64,000 nucleotides of DNA from contig NC_087063.1 in assembly GCF_963678635.1 (NCBI RefSeq), positions 45,672,101 to 45,736,100 of the forward strand, given 5' to 3'. The stretch is from Symsagittifera roscoffensis. Taxonomy: Eukaryota > Xenacoelomorpha > Acoela > Convolutidae. The notes below the pieces were generated by a model. The model saw only the letters and a program-made list of their open reading frames with translations. It made no database searches and was not told the origin of the DNA. Every line of letters starts with the position of its first letter. Position 1 is the stretch's first letter. This document shows positions 20,744 to 29,731 of this stretch, one piece after another. The translations under genes were made by a program, and so were the position numbers.

Positions 20744-21029
20744 TAAATGGTTGGATACCCACAAAATAAATTTTTATGATGTAGTAGGACAAAACCGGGT
20801 CCGAGTCGCCACGCTATAGTGCGGTATAAAAGAGAAAAATCTGCAGTGAACTTGACATAGGTGCGATATGTCACCTTAAAAGAATAATTGAAATCTTAAA
20901 ATCTATTAACCCATCGATTTAAGTAATATGAGCTATTTGACAAATATTTACTGATTTGATTCCTGATTCTTTTGAAAACTATTTCTGCGTTACAAGTAAA
21001 GAAAAAAATCCAGTGAAACTCGTTGTGAT

Positions 21030-22187
21030 AAATATTCATCGATTAAATCAGTAAAATTAAAGTTCTATTGAACACAAAAATTGCTACAGCTCCAGTTCCT
21101 GGTAAGATTTGCACCACCACTTCACCCAAGTGCAATACAGTAACCCCGAAACATGCCCGACGTAAGGACTCTTCGGGTAGCAGCTGCAACAACACGAGCA
21201 GCAACATGCATAAGGGTAACCGGGTCCAATATCGTGGAAAGTCCTCAGCTGGCCCGCGGCATCATGGAGCACTGCGTGCAACCTGACATGCTTCAGAAAT
21301 CCGAATATTTTATCCGCTTTTGAGTCGCCTCTTCCGATCAGACCTCCATAGGGAGAAGAAATATTCATTTGGTCTATGGTATCCCATATTTCGTCGGTTG
21401 TCATTTCGTTGGACTCGGGATCGTGATGAATGTATGTTTTACAAGCGGCCAAAAAGTAGTTCTTTCTCTTCGTGTTGTCAGGATACTTGTCAAGAACAAG
21501 CAAATAGTTTGATTGCAAATTGTCCACAAGCATTATGTTGAGTAACCAATGGAGCTGTTTTTGAATATCTATTTCACCGTATTGCTGTTGACCGTATTGC
21601 TAATCGACAACTCAATTTTTTAATAAGCTGGTCATTCTGCTTGATTGAACTAAACGCTCTATTTATTTTAAATTTATGCGGGATTATTGAGATCAGTTTG
21701 CTTGATGCGGACGGTAAAAAATTTTTTGATACATTATATTTGTGAAAAATTGGCTGCTGGTTATTTTTGACATGCATTTGACGCTCGAGTTCCTTAAAAC
21801 ATCTGGTGTAACTGTGGACTTTAGTTGCATGTAGCGTACCCATAAATGGCACGCTATTGATAGCCATGAAATAAGTGCTATATTAGAAATTGATGTCATA
21901 AATTATAAATGTTAAAATCCCAAGCATGCAGTTGAACAAGTTAGTGTTTATTAAAAGTAAATAGTGAGTTATTAGTTGGGACATAATATTGAATATCGAG
22001 CTAGCTGAAAGTAATAAAGTTTACTAACCAAAGTTAAATTCAAACAGCTGAGAAAGTGATAGAGATAGAATCCATGCTGTCGGGGCCCATGCGTCCGTAT
22101 TGAGATACTGCTAAATCAACTCCAGTTAATAACATGCAATAACATCTAGAAACCATGCGGGTTAATTAATAAAAGCAGTGCATTACA
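21030..22187 (+). repeat. Left LTR (probably 5'-truncated)
   Basis: 1,158 bp matching 33,843-35,000 without indels. It ends ...ttaca directly before a primer-site-like TGG. It contains a poly(A) signal AATAAA at 22,168-22,173, close to its end. It starts at 'aaatattcatcg', without the usual TG. The sequence before it differs from that before the right LTR, where no purine tract adjoins. This implies that the true LTR starts further upstream in the right copy. Confidence 0.9.
21084..21599 (-). CDS. Antisense open frame inside left LTR, unrecognised
   Basis: An open minus-strand frame of about 171 codons from a possible splice acceptor (AG just above 21,599) to a stop at 21,084. It opens QYGQQQYGEID and continues through YIHHDPESNEMTTDEIWDTI to LHAVLHDAAGQ, followed by a Cys-rich stretch. 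The first ATG is at 21,533. It is coding-like in composition and related to a fragment at 14.2-14.45 kb. I know no family for it. It may be an exon of a captured host gene or an accessory antisense gene. An identical frame is in the right LTR. Confidence 0.4.
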   Translation of the reverse strand, partial: QYGQQQYGEIDIQKQLHWLLNIMLVDNLQSNYLLVLDKYPDNTKRKNYFLAACKTYIHHDPESNEMTTDEIWDTIDQMNISSPYGGLIGRGDSKADKIFGFLKHVRLHAVLHDAAGQLRTFHDIGPGYPYACCCSCCCSCYPKSPYVGHVSGLLYCTWVKWWCKSYQELEL

Positions 22188-22203
22188 TGGTGATAGTTCG
22201 CGA
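22188..22203 (+). promoter_or_regulatory. Candidate tRNA primer-binding site
   Basis: tggtgatagttcgcga lies directly after the LTR's terminal CA. Its complement ends in CCA, as a tRNA 3' end must. I could not assign the tRNA species from memory. The position and TGG start are the support. Confidence 0.5.
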
Positions 22204-22745
22204 ACGACAGTACAGTGACAATCTCCACTCATCCAGCTAGACGAAATCCAGCTAGACGACATCTTGAGGGCGAGCTGAAACAGTAGATCAAGCGCAGCAA
22301 CTGTGTCAAATCAGAAATGTGAACTTACTAATGAGTGTTTTGTGATTCTGTCAATTGAGGAAACTACATTCAAGTGAAGTAACTGGAAAACTCGAGAACT
22401 TTCGTCTCTACAAACTTGTAGGTCAAACTATTAAGACTCTTGTGCTATATATTAGTGAGAAGTATTAAATTGGTGTGCGCTCAAATCAAAAAACATTGAA
22501 ATCAATCATGATCATTGGAAATCATTGAAAATTGGAGGAGCGTAAATGCAGTAGATTGAAGCTTAAAGACGGAAAACTCTAAAATCGAAATCAGCATTAG
22601 CATTGAATTAGCCTTACTAACAATTTTAACCGCGCTGTGCTAAAATATCAGCTTTTTCGTGATAAAACCAACCCAGTTCGTTCATATAAATTTTATAAAT
22701 TGTTCAAACCTAACTGAAAACAGACTGAAAATCATAAAACTGTAA
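22204..22745 (+). other. Untranslated leader of LTR element
   Basis: About 540 bp between the primer site and the gag ATG without a coding frame. It would hold packaging signals by analogy; none is recognisable by eye. Confidence 0.6.
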
Positions 22746-24143
22746 ATGGCGCACGCTCAAATCTCAGTTAACCCGTACGGAGGGACGGATACCGAAGATT
22801 TTTCACAATTCGAACAACTCTTCAACGGATTCATCGGAGTCGCAGGCGTATTACCGGCTCAACAAGCGAATTTTCTACAACTCCACTTGCGTGATAATGC
22901 ACTTCGTTTCTACCAGACATTACCAGATGCGACTAGAGCAAACGTAGTCGACAGCTTAACAGCGTTGCGCGATCATTTCAGTAATCCGCAACTCCAAGAA
23001 GTCCATGTCTTGAAATTGGAACAGCAAAAATGCGACTTAAAGAAGGATACGCCAGAAAACTTCTTGGTGACCTTACAGAAAAAAGCGCAAAAAGCGTACC
23101 CAACGCCAGAAATACCAATTCCTGACCCAATTGATGCAGCAGCTGTCAATGCCGCATTAGAAGCAGCACGACATGCCAGAGAAACTGCACATCGTCAAGA
23201 ACGGTTGGACGCAGTAAGGGATCATCGAGACGCACAAATTCGAAGACTGTTTGTAAAAGCTATGCCTGGATGGCTTCGTGCAAAGCTCATGGAACAGCCT
23301 GCGGGTAACACGGTACAAGACCTTTGTATGTATGCAAGGAGACAGCTGGTCATCCGAGATATGTGCAGAAAAGAAGATTATCCAGAGGATGGATTTAACG
23401 AAATAAGTGAGACTGTGTCTGATAATCTTATCAGCGCCTTATCGAAGCTTACTGCGACGCAAGAAGCTATGGAGAAGCAAGTGAACGAAATTCGAACTCA
23501 AATGAACGATAGAGATCGTCAAGAAGCATCGACATCCGCACAGCGATCAACAAATCAGCAAACGCAACAACAACAAGAACAGCAGCATCAGCAGAATCGT
23601 TTCCCAAATAATAATAGTGGTTTCCAACGAGGATTTCGTGGAGGAGGTAGAGGTTACCAGCCGAGACAACCCTACTCCGGACAATACACGAACGAATACT
23701 CACCCAGAAATCATTATAGCAGAGGGAATAATAACTTTAGAGGTCAGTACCTTTATCAAAACAACTTCAGATCCGGATACCAAGGAAGAGGAGGAAACTT
23801 CCGAAGTCCTTACCCATTCCCCCCTGGGAATCAGCAGCAATGGCCTAGGAGACCATCGAATTACCAGAATCAGAATTACCAGAATCAGAATTACCAGAAT
23901 CAGAACTACCAGAACCAGTACCCACAATCGAACCACTTCCAACAGCAGTCAGTCAACCAACAGCAAGCAACAAACGTTGACATTCAAGCCCCAAACGGCC
24001 CGTATATGCCCGTAATTCGATCAACCCCTGTGCTCTGCGATACATGTGGTTACCCTAACCATACCGCCAGTCAATGTTATATGAGACCAAAACCTCAAGG
24101 AAGGGGACAATCCTTCCCATTCCAAAATCAGTCAAAAAACTAA
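22746..24143 (+). CDS. gag: Gag polyprotein
   Basis: 465 aa. Residues about 15-110 resemble a Ty3-type capsid N-terminal domain (NFLQLHLRDNALRFYQTLP). Residues about 210-240 form a helix. Residues 250-400 are rich in Gln, Arg, Gly and Asn, with four 15-nt tandem repeats encoding NYQNQ (23,859-23,918). A CCHC zinc knuckle follows near the C-terminus (CDTCGYPNHTASQC, CX2CX4HX4C). It assembles the particle and binds the genomic RNA. The frame is intact and ends TAA straight after the slippery heptamer used to enter pol. Confidence 0.9.
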   Translation: MAHAQISVNPYGGTDTEDFSQFEQLFNGFIGVAGVLPAQQANFLQLHLRDNALRFYQTLPDATRANVVDSLTALRDHFSNPQLQEVHVLKLEQQKCDLKKDTPENFLVTLQKKAQKAYPTPEIPIPDPIDAAAVNAALEAARHARETAHRQERLDAVRDHRDAQIRRLFVKAMPGWLRAKLMEQPAGNTVQDLCMYARRQLVIRDMCRKEDYPEDGFNEISETVSDNLISALSKLTATQEAMEKQVNEIRTQMNDRDRQEASTSAQRSTNQQTQQQQEQQHQQNRFPNNNSGFQRGFRGGGRGYQPRQPYSGQYTNEYSPRNHYSRGNNNFRGQYLYQNNFRSGYQGRGGNFRSPYPFPPGNQQQWPRRPSNYQNQNYQNQNYQNQNYQNQYPQSNHFQQQSVNQQQATNVDIQAPNGPYMPVIRSTPVLCDTCGYPNHTASQCYMRPKPQGRGQSFPFQNQSKN

Positions 24144-27100
24144 TAGCGCCACCGAGTCAAGAGTCAGAACGAAAAACCGAAATAAACGATACCAAGCAAA
24201 AAACACCTAACGCTAAACCGAAAAGACGCCGAAAAAACATAAAAACCTCAAAACGTTCACGATTGAATAAATTGGGGAAAAATGAAGCCGAAAATAGTAA
24301 TTCCAATAAAAAGCTATCAAATGCATTTCCACACGAAATACTTGATTTATATGCTGTTATACCGGAAAGCGACAAAACACTTTCTTATGTCAAACTTCAA
24401 TTCGCACCCAAAACCTTTAGGCGCGCCCTGGTCGATACAGGAGCGTGTGCAAATGTTATATCACAGACAAATTTCAACGACCTTAAAACGGATAAATTCT
24501 TATATCAAGAAATAGTGACACAAAAGTCGAAATTGAAACGAGTACGAATGGCCGGAGGTCAACTTGTACCAATAGAGATCGAAGCAACAATATGTTTCAA
24601 AATTGCAGCAAAAACGTTCACGGAAATTTTCCTTGTGTTACCAACAGCGAATTCAATGATACTAGGAAACTGTTTTTATAAAAAACACGACGTACAAATT
24701 TGTCCGAAATATGATCTTTTGAAATTTCCCGATGTAACAATTCAAATAAATGAAATCAAAACCCCAAGTTCTAAACGACATAAAAAACAAGCGCTCCGAG
24801 TACCAGTAATCCTTTCGAAGAAATACGTTATTCCGCCGCAGAAAACGGTGCTTTTAGAGTGTTTTACCGAGATCGACATTAAAAATACTATCGGAACAGT
24901 TGTACCAGTCCCCGAATTTGAAGACGAATCCAATATTGCGCTAATGTCATCAATCAGTGAGACTACAGATGATAGCAAACTGTATATTTCAGCACTTAAT
25001 GTAACCGATCATGTAATAACTTTGCCGAACAAGAGCACAATCGCAAATTTTTCGATCTTAACATCAACAGACATGAAAAATATCATCCCAATTGACCCAC
25101 AAACGTTGGCTTTAGCAAAAATGACCAACCCGGAAAATGTGAAACATGAAATCAATCAGCTCATTCAAGTGAATAAATCAAATGACGTGAAACCTATCAA
25201 ACCAAAGCCAGAGTATGAAAAATTTTGGTTCCCGACACCGGAAACGTGTGAAAACCCTAACATTCTTACCCCAATTCAACGGGAGATCTATGACCAGATC
25301 CTCCATCTTAAGAATCTTGAACTTTGTGAACCGAAATCAAGTGACCATGATAGATTGACATTTCTAGATCAATTCAATTGGGAAAATTCCGTGTTGACAA
25401 ATGAGCAAAGGTCACAAGTGGAACATTTACTTGTTAAATACTCGGATATATTTGCCAAACATCGATTTGATGTCGGATACAACTCGGAATTGCAAATCAA
25501 ACTAACACCGGAACACCAACGACCTCTGTACACACAAGGTCCGCCTACGCCAATCCACCTACGAAAAGAATTAACAATTGAACTTGCACTTATGCATTAC
25601 TTTGGCCTTATAACGACATTATCACAATCAAAGTACAGTAGCCCATTGTTTGCTCACCGAAAGCCATCAGGAAAACTCCGCATGCTTATTGATCTAAGAA
25701 GAATAAACCATTCGCTCAAAAATGACTATCTAAATGCCAACTTCCCAATTTCAAACATGACAGATGCTTCAAATCATTTTGCCGGAAAGAAACTGTTTAC
25801 AAAACTTGATTGCTCACAAGCATACCATTGTGTACAAATGGCAGATGACATTTCGGTTCAATTGTTGGCATTTAACTTTTCATCACGAACTTATGCATAC
25901 AAATGCCTAGCGCAAGGTCTAAATAAGTCAGTAACGGGTTTCAGTTCATTTATTCGGCACTACTTAGATCCATGCCTAGCAGGGGATATGTGTACACAGT
26001 TCATGGATGATATAGGAAGTGCAGTGCACACGTTTGATGAACTAATTCCGAACTTGTCAAAAATCTTTGAATGTATTCGAAAATCAGGACTCAAATTGTC
26101 CCCAAGTAAATGTGAAATAGGTACGCAAAAAATGAAATTTCTAGGAAACATCGTAACACCAGCAGGAGTCTCACCAGAAGAGACCAAAATCCAAAAATTT
26201 CTACGTAATATCAGAATGCCACAAACAGCGAAGCAAGTTAAGAGACTAATCGGCTTTGTACAGTTCTTTAGGAACTATATGCCTAGCCTTGGTGATAAAT
26301 TGCTACCGTTTTACAAGCTACTAAAGCAAGATGTTGAATTTCGAATTTTAGATGAACATCGCAAAGGTCTCGAAGTTCTTAAACACGATCTTTTGCAAGC
26401 AACAACCATAACGTTAAGACTACCAAAACCTGACTTACAATATGTGATCCTTTGTGACGCGAGTTGCCATGGAACAGGATTCGTCCTCATGGTCGAAGAT
26501 TATGTAAATACAGAAAATAAAGGCAAAACAAAGACGTATGCACCTGTTTCTTTTGGATCACGACTTTTTAACGAACCACAGCTCAAATTCTCGATTTACT
26601 ATAAAGAATTCCTAGCCTTATATTTTGCCCTAGATCATTTTGCACATTTCATATGGGGCGCCTCAAAACCCGTTATAGTTTTGACAGACAACAGAAGTCT
26701 AACGTCATTTTTTCAATCGAAATCAATACCACCATCAGTTTGGAACTTCCTAGATCGAGTTTTAGCATTTAATATTGTCATAGCACATATACCAGGCAAA
26801 GCAAATTATGCAGCCGACTTTTTATCACGCATGCAGACTGACCCGAATGCATCTCTTTCCCTACGCTTAACAGATAAAATACCGGTCCGCGAAATACATA
26901 TTGATTCAACGGCAAAATTACCGGATGCATCACTCAATTCGATAGAGATAAAAGAGGCATTCTCCGACCAAGTAGTAATGACCAATGAAATACGCCAACA
27001 ATTAGAGTCGCTGGGTCTTCTTGAGACTTACATGCTAAAACAAAATAAAATCGAAAATTCTGACGAACTGGAGGCGCAAGCGTTTGTACGATTAGTCGGA

Positions 27101-29731
27101 CCAACAATATCAGCAATTGATTACCCAGACCCTGCAGACTTATTTTCGGATTTGAGTGACAGAAGCGAACCACTGGATCTCAAACTTGAGCAAGAAAAAG
27201 ACCCTGATATTCAGGAGGTCAAGAACTGGATAACCGAAAACAAGATACCAGATCTGAAGTATGCTAGTAGCCGACGGAAAAAATATGCTAAACAAATCAA
27301 CCGACTCGAACTCAAAGACGCAATTCTTTATAGAAAATTTTTCAATGACACTGGACAAGTTAAGTACCTGCAATACTGTCTACCGAAGCACCTGTGGCAA
27401 GAAGTTGTGTATCGCCTACACAATTCACCTAGTGGAGGACATATTGGCATGGGAAGAACATTGGAGGAATTTAGAAAACGATTCTACTTTCCAGGATTCA
27501 CAGAATTTTTCGTGAACATAATAAGGAATTGTCTTACTTGCTTACAATTGAAAAAATCTTCGAGCAGGTACCAAACACCGCCGTTGCAACCGATATCTTC
27601 ATTGCAGTCATTTCCCGGAGAAATGATGCAAATTGATATCGTAGGACCATTCCAGTCACCAGTGTATAAATTTGTCCTAACGGGAATCGACGTATTCTCT
27701 AAATACCTTTTCGCAATGCCACTTACGAATGTGTCAGCCGATACGGTTGCAAGAGAACTGACCAAAATCTTCTTTACTCATAGTTACGTACCGAAACGAA
27801 TTCTAGCAGACCTCGGAACAACGTTCACGTCGAAATTGATGCACGAACTTGCATCGCTGTTGGAAATCGAAGTGAGCCATGCTACCTTAAAGCATCCACA
27901 GACAATTGGACTTGTTGAAAAATCCCATGGAGCACTCAAAAGGATCCTTAAACTCAATACAAACGAACAATGGTCTGATTGGCATAAGTACGTTCCATTA
28001 GCAACATTTATTCACAATACATCGTACTATTCATCAATTGGATGTAGCCCTAGTGCAATCTTCCATGGACGAGACCCAATCAAACCTTTAGATCTTCGAT
28101 TTTCAACCAAAGCACTAGAAGCAATCTCAGTCGAATCAGATTTTGTAACCGCTCTGCAGGATGCAATGTTAGAGAAGTTCAAAGAGACCAAACAAAATAT
28201 AATTGATGCATACCAACGCTATCGTGGATATTACGACCAAAAAGCATTAGCACAACCACTCAATCTTCACGCATTCTGTTTACTTCTTAACCCAAAACTG
28301 ACAACTCAATCCGAATTCGGAAGCCATTCCAAACAAGTCTGGATACCACTTTATCGAGTCGAAAAAGTACTGACAAATTCGAATTATCTTATAAGAAAAG
28401 TTGAAAAGAAAACTATTTATACACAATGTGTTCACCGAATTCGATTGAAACCAATCGTGCCTCAGCAAGCACCAGATGATTTGGACAATCTTGACCCGAC
28501 CACGTTTATGACAGACCCCTCGCTGGGAAAGTATCGAGGCGAACCGGAACTTTTTGACGAATGCATACCACAATTACTCGAAGATTTTCATAACCCTACA
28601 ACGGAGGAGCCGTCGCAGATTCAAGGTCCATCAAGTGTACAGCTATCCGTGCCACTAGGAGCAGCACCAGGTCCTGTAGTACCACCACCACCACCACCGC
28701 CGCCACCAGTTGTTCCTGCGCCACACCCAGTGGTAGCACCAGCGATACCCATCGTGGCACCACCACCTGCAGACGAAGCTAACGAGCAGATCGATAATGA
28801 AGATCCACACCGCGATATCCAGTTTCCAGACCCGGATGCACAGCCAAACAATGATGATACGCTCAATCTTGATTTGCTCTTCCAAGAACAGGAGCCTATA
28901 CAAACAGAAAACCAGAGACCTCAACGACAGGCCGCGTTTGAAGCACGTGACAGAATTCACGCCCAACAAGTACAATTTAATAAACGTGTCCAGCAACGTG
29001 AAATCACACCACCACCGTTAATAGTACGACGATACGGAATGCGAACGCTCGGAGGACATGAAAAGGCACCAACCACATTTACGTCACGACATAACGCAGC
29101 GGCGCGAAAAAAGTCGATCCAAGAACAAGCCGCTATCGCAAACGAAAACTTAAGTTTAAATCGCGAAGAAAAAGGAAACGTGATAAAAAATAGTGTGAAG
29201 CGTGCGAAGCAGTCATTATTAGGACACCGACGTAGCGAAAACCGTAATGACCAAACAGAGGATGGACAAGGACCATCTACTCTAAATTCAATCGAAACAC
29301 CGACGAACATTGTCATCGGAAGTGGTGATATCCTCAGATTCCCTGGCCCAATTGCACATTGCGTATCGAGCGATTTCGCGATGGGTAAAGGATTAGCAAA
29401 ACAGATAGCAGCGGCCTACCCTGAAATCAAATCATCGCTTTTGTCTATCGAAAACCCCCAAATAGGATCCTCGATCGCATATTTCGAACCAACCAACAAG
29501 AAATTCATCTATAATTTGATCACAAAAAATCTGTATTTTGAAAAACCAATGTATTATCACATGTCAGTCAGCTTGTGTCAACTACGAGCGCAGCTAAATC
29601 GTCACGGAATAAAGGAAATTGCATTACCAAAACTCGGATGCGGACTTGACGGACTCAGTTTTGAAATAGTTTATCAGATGATAGCGGACGTCTTTTACAA
29701 CACGGATATCAAAGTATATCTCTACATGTAA
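24074..29731 (+). CDS. pol: Pol polyprotein: protease, RT, RNase H, integrase, macrodomain
   Basis: The frame is open from 24,074. Real entry is by -1 slip, so translation contributes from about residue 23, giving a Gag-Pol of roughly 2,330 aa. Aspartic protease: LVDTGAC (Asp at residue 121). Reverse transcriptase: LFTKLDCSQAYH and the catalytic FMDD (residues 643-646). RNase H begins at ILCDASCHG (~796). Integrase: HHCC zinc domain (HNSPSGGHIG ... CLTC, ~1116-1157), then DDE residues in QIDIVGPF, ADLGTTFTS and LVEKSHGALK. A proline-rich linker follows (~1536-1550), and the last 140 residues are a macrodomain. No stops or frameshifts. Copies the element's RNA and integrates the DNA. Confidence 0.95.
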   Translation: MLYETKTSRKGTILPIPKSVKKLIAPPSQESERKTEINDTKQKTPNAKPKRRRKNIKTSKRSRLNKLGKNEAENSNSNKKLSNAFPHEILDLYAVIPESDKTLSYVKLQFAPKTFRRALVDTGACANVISQTNFNDLKTDKFLYQEIVTQKSKLKRVRMAGGQLVPIEIEATICFKIAAKTFTEIFLVLPTANSMILGNCFYKKHDVQICPKYDLLKFPDVTIQINEIKTPSSKRHKKQALRVPVILSKKYVIPPQKTVLLECFTEIDIKNTIGTVVPVPEFEDESNIALMSSISETTDDSKLYISALNVTDHVITLPNKSTIANFSILTSTDMKNIIPIDPQTLALAKMTNPENVKHEINQLIQVNKSNDVKPIKPKPEYEKFWFPTPETCENPNILTPIQREIYDQILHLKNLELCEPKSSDHDRLTFLDQFNWENSVLTNEQRSQVEHLLVKYSDIFAKHRFDVGYNSELQIKLTPEHQRPLYTQGPPTPIHLRKELTIELALMHYFGLITTLSQSKYSSPLFAHRKPSGKLRMLIDLRRINHSLKNDYLNANFPISNMTDASNHFAGKKLFTKLDCSQAYHCVQMADDISVQLLAFNFSSRTYAYKCLAQGLNKSVTGFSSFIRHYLDPCLAGDMCTQFMDDIGSAVHTFDELIPNLSKIFECIRKSGLKLSPSKCEIGTQKMKFLGNIVTPAGVSPEETKIQKFLRNIRMPQTAKQVKRLIGFVQFFRNYMPSLGDKLLPFYKLLKQDVEFRILDEHRKGLEVLKHDLLQATTITLRLPKPDLQYVILCDASCHGTGFVLMVEDYVNTENKGKTKTYAPVSFGSRLFNEPQLKFSIYYKEFLALYFALDHFAHFIWGASKPVIVLTDNRSLTSFFQSKSIPPSVWNFLDRVLAFNIVIAHIPGKANYAADFLSRMQTDPNASLSLRLTDKIPVREIHIDSTAKLPDASLNSIEIKEAFSDQVVMTNEIRQQLESLGLLETYMLKQNKIENSDELEAQAFVRLVGPTISAIDYPDPADLFSDLSDRSEPLDLKLEQEKDPDIQEVKNWITENKIPDLKYASSRRKKYAKQINRLELKDAILYRKFFNDTGQVKYLQYCLPKHLWQEVVYRLHNSPSGGHIGMGRTLEEFRKRFYFPGFTEFFVNIIRNCLTCLQLKKSSSRYQTPPLQPISSLQSFPGEMMQIDIVGPFQSPVYKFVLTGIDVFSKYLFAMPLTNVSADTVARELTKIFFTHSYVPKRILADLGTTFTSKLMHELASLLEIEVSHATLKHPQTIGLVEKSHGALKRILKLNTNEQWSDWHKYVPLATFIHNTSYYSSIGCSPSAIFHGRDPIKPLDLRFSTKALEAISVESDFVTALQDAMLEKFKETKQNIIDAYQRYRGYYDQKALAQPLNLHAFCLLLNPKLTTQSEFGSHSKQVWIPLYRVEKVLTNSNYLIRKVEKKTIYTQCVHRIRLKPIVPQQAPDDLDNLDPTTFMTDPSLGKYRGEPELFDECIPQLLEDFHNPTTEEPSQIQGPSSVQLSVPLGAAPGPVVPPPPPPPPPVVPAPHPVVAPAIPIVAPPPADEANEQIDNEDPHRDIQFPDPDAQPNNDDTLNLDLLFQEQEPIQTENQRPQRQAAFEARDRIHAQQVQFNKRVQQREITPPPLIVRRYGMRTLGGHEKAPTTFTSRHNAAARKKSIQEQAAIANENLSLNREEKGNVIKNSVKRAKQSLLGHRRSENRNDQTEDGQGPSTLNSIETPTNIVIGSGDILRFPGPIAHCVSSDFAMGKGLAKQIAAAYPEIKSSLLSIENPQIGSSIAYFEPTNKKFIYNLITKNLYFEKPMYYHMSVSLCQLRAQLNRHGIKEIALPKLGCGLDGLSFEIVYQMIADVFYNTDIKVYLYM
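24134..24140 (+). promoter_or_regulatory. -1 ribosomal frameshift site (A AAA AAC)
   Basis: AAAAAAC sits in the gag frame as A AAA AAC, immediately followed by the gag stop TAA. Pol lies in the -1 frame and is open through this point. This is the canonical X XXY YYZ heptamer. No downstream pseudoknot was evaluated. Confidence 0.85.
29300..29731 (+). CDS. TARG1/OARD1-type macrodomain at Pol C-terminus
   Basis: Pol residues about 1744-1885. It starts with the macro GD signature (GDILRF), then AHCVSSDFAMGKGLA, YNLITKN, ALPKLGCGLDGL and ends DIKVYLYM. This matches the layout of the TARG1 (OARD1) family, which removes ADP-ribose from acidic residues by a lysine/aspartate mechanism. The counterparts of TARG1 Lys84 and Asp125 are Lys1818 (in LITK) and Asp1859 (in GCGLD), 41 residues apart as in TARG1. 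It is likely an active ADP-ribosyl hydrolase. Whether protease releases it from integrase is not visible. Its role in the element is inference: countering host ADP-ribosylation or acting on an RNA-processing by-product. Confidence 0.9.
   Translation, partial: PTNIVIGSGDILRFPGPIAHCVSSDFAMGKGLAKQIAAAYPEIKSSLLSIENPQIGSSIAYFEPTNKKFIYNLITKNLYFEKPMYYHMSVSLCQLRAQLNRHGIKEIALPKLGCGLDGLSFEIVYQMIADVFYNTDIKVYLYM

Noticed and set aside
21068-21286. Plus-strand frames in the LTRs (also 21,320; 33,881; 34,133).
   Set aside because: They lie opposite the longer antisense frame and have Asn/Ser/Lys-rich composition typical of shadows.
28621-28996. Glycine- and tryptophan-rich minus-strand frames.
   Set aside because: They are the reverse reading of the proline-rich linker in pol.
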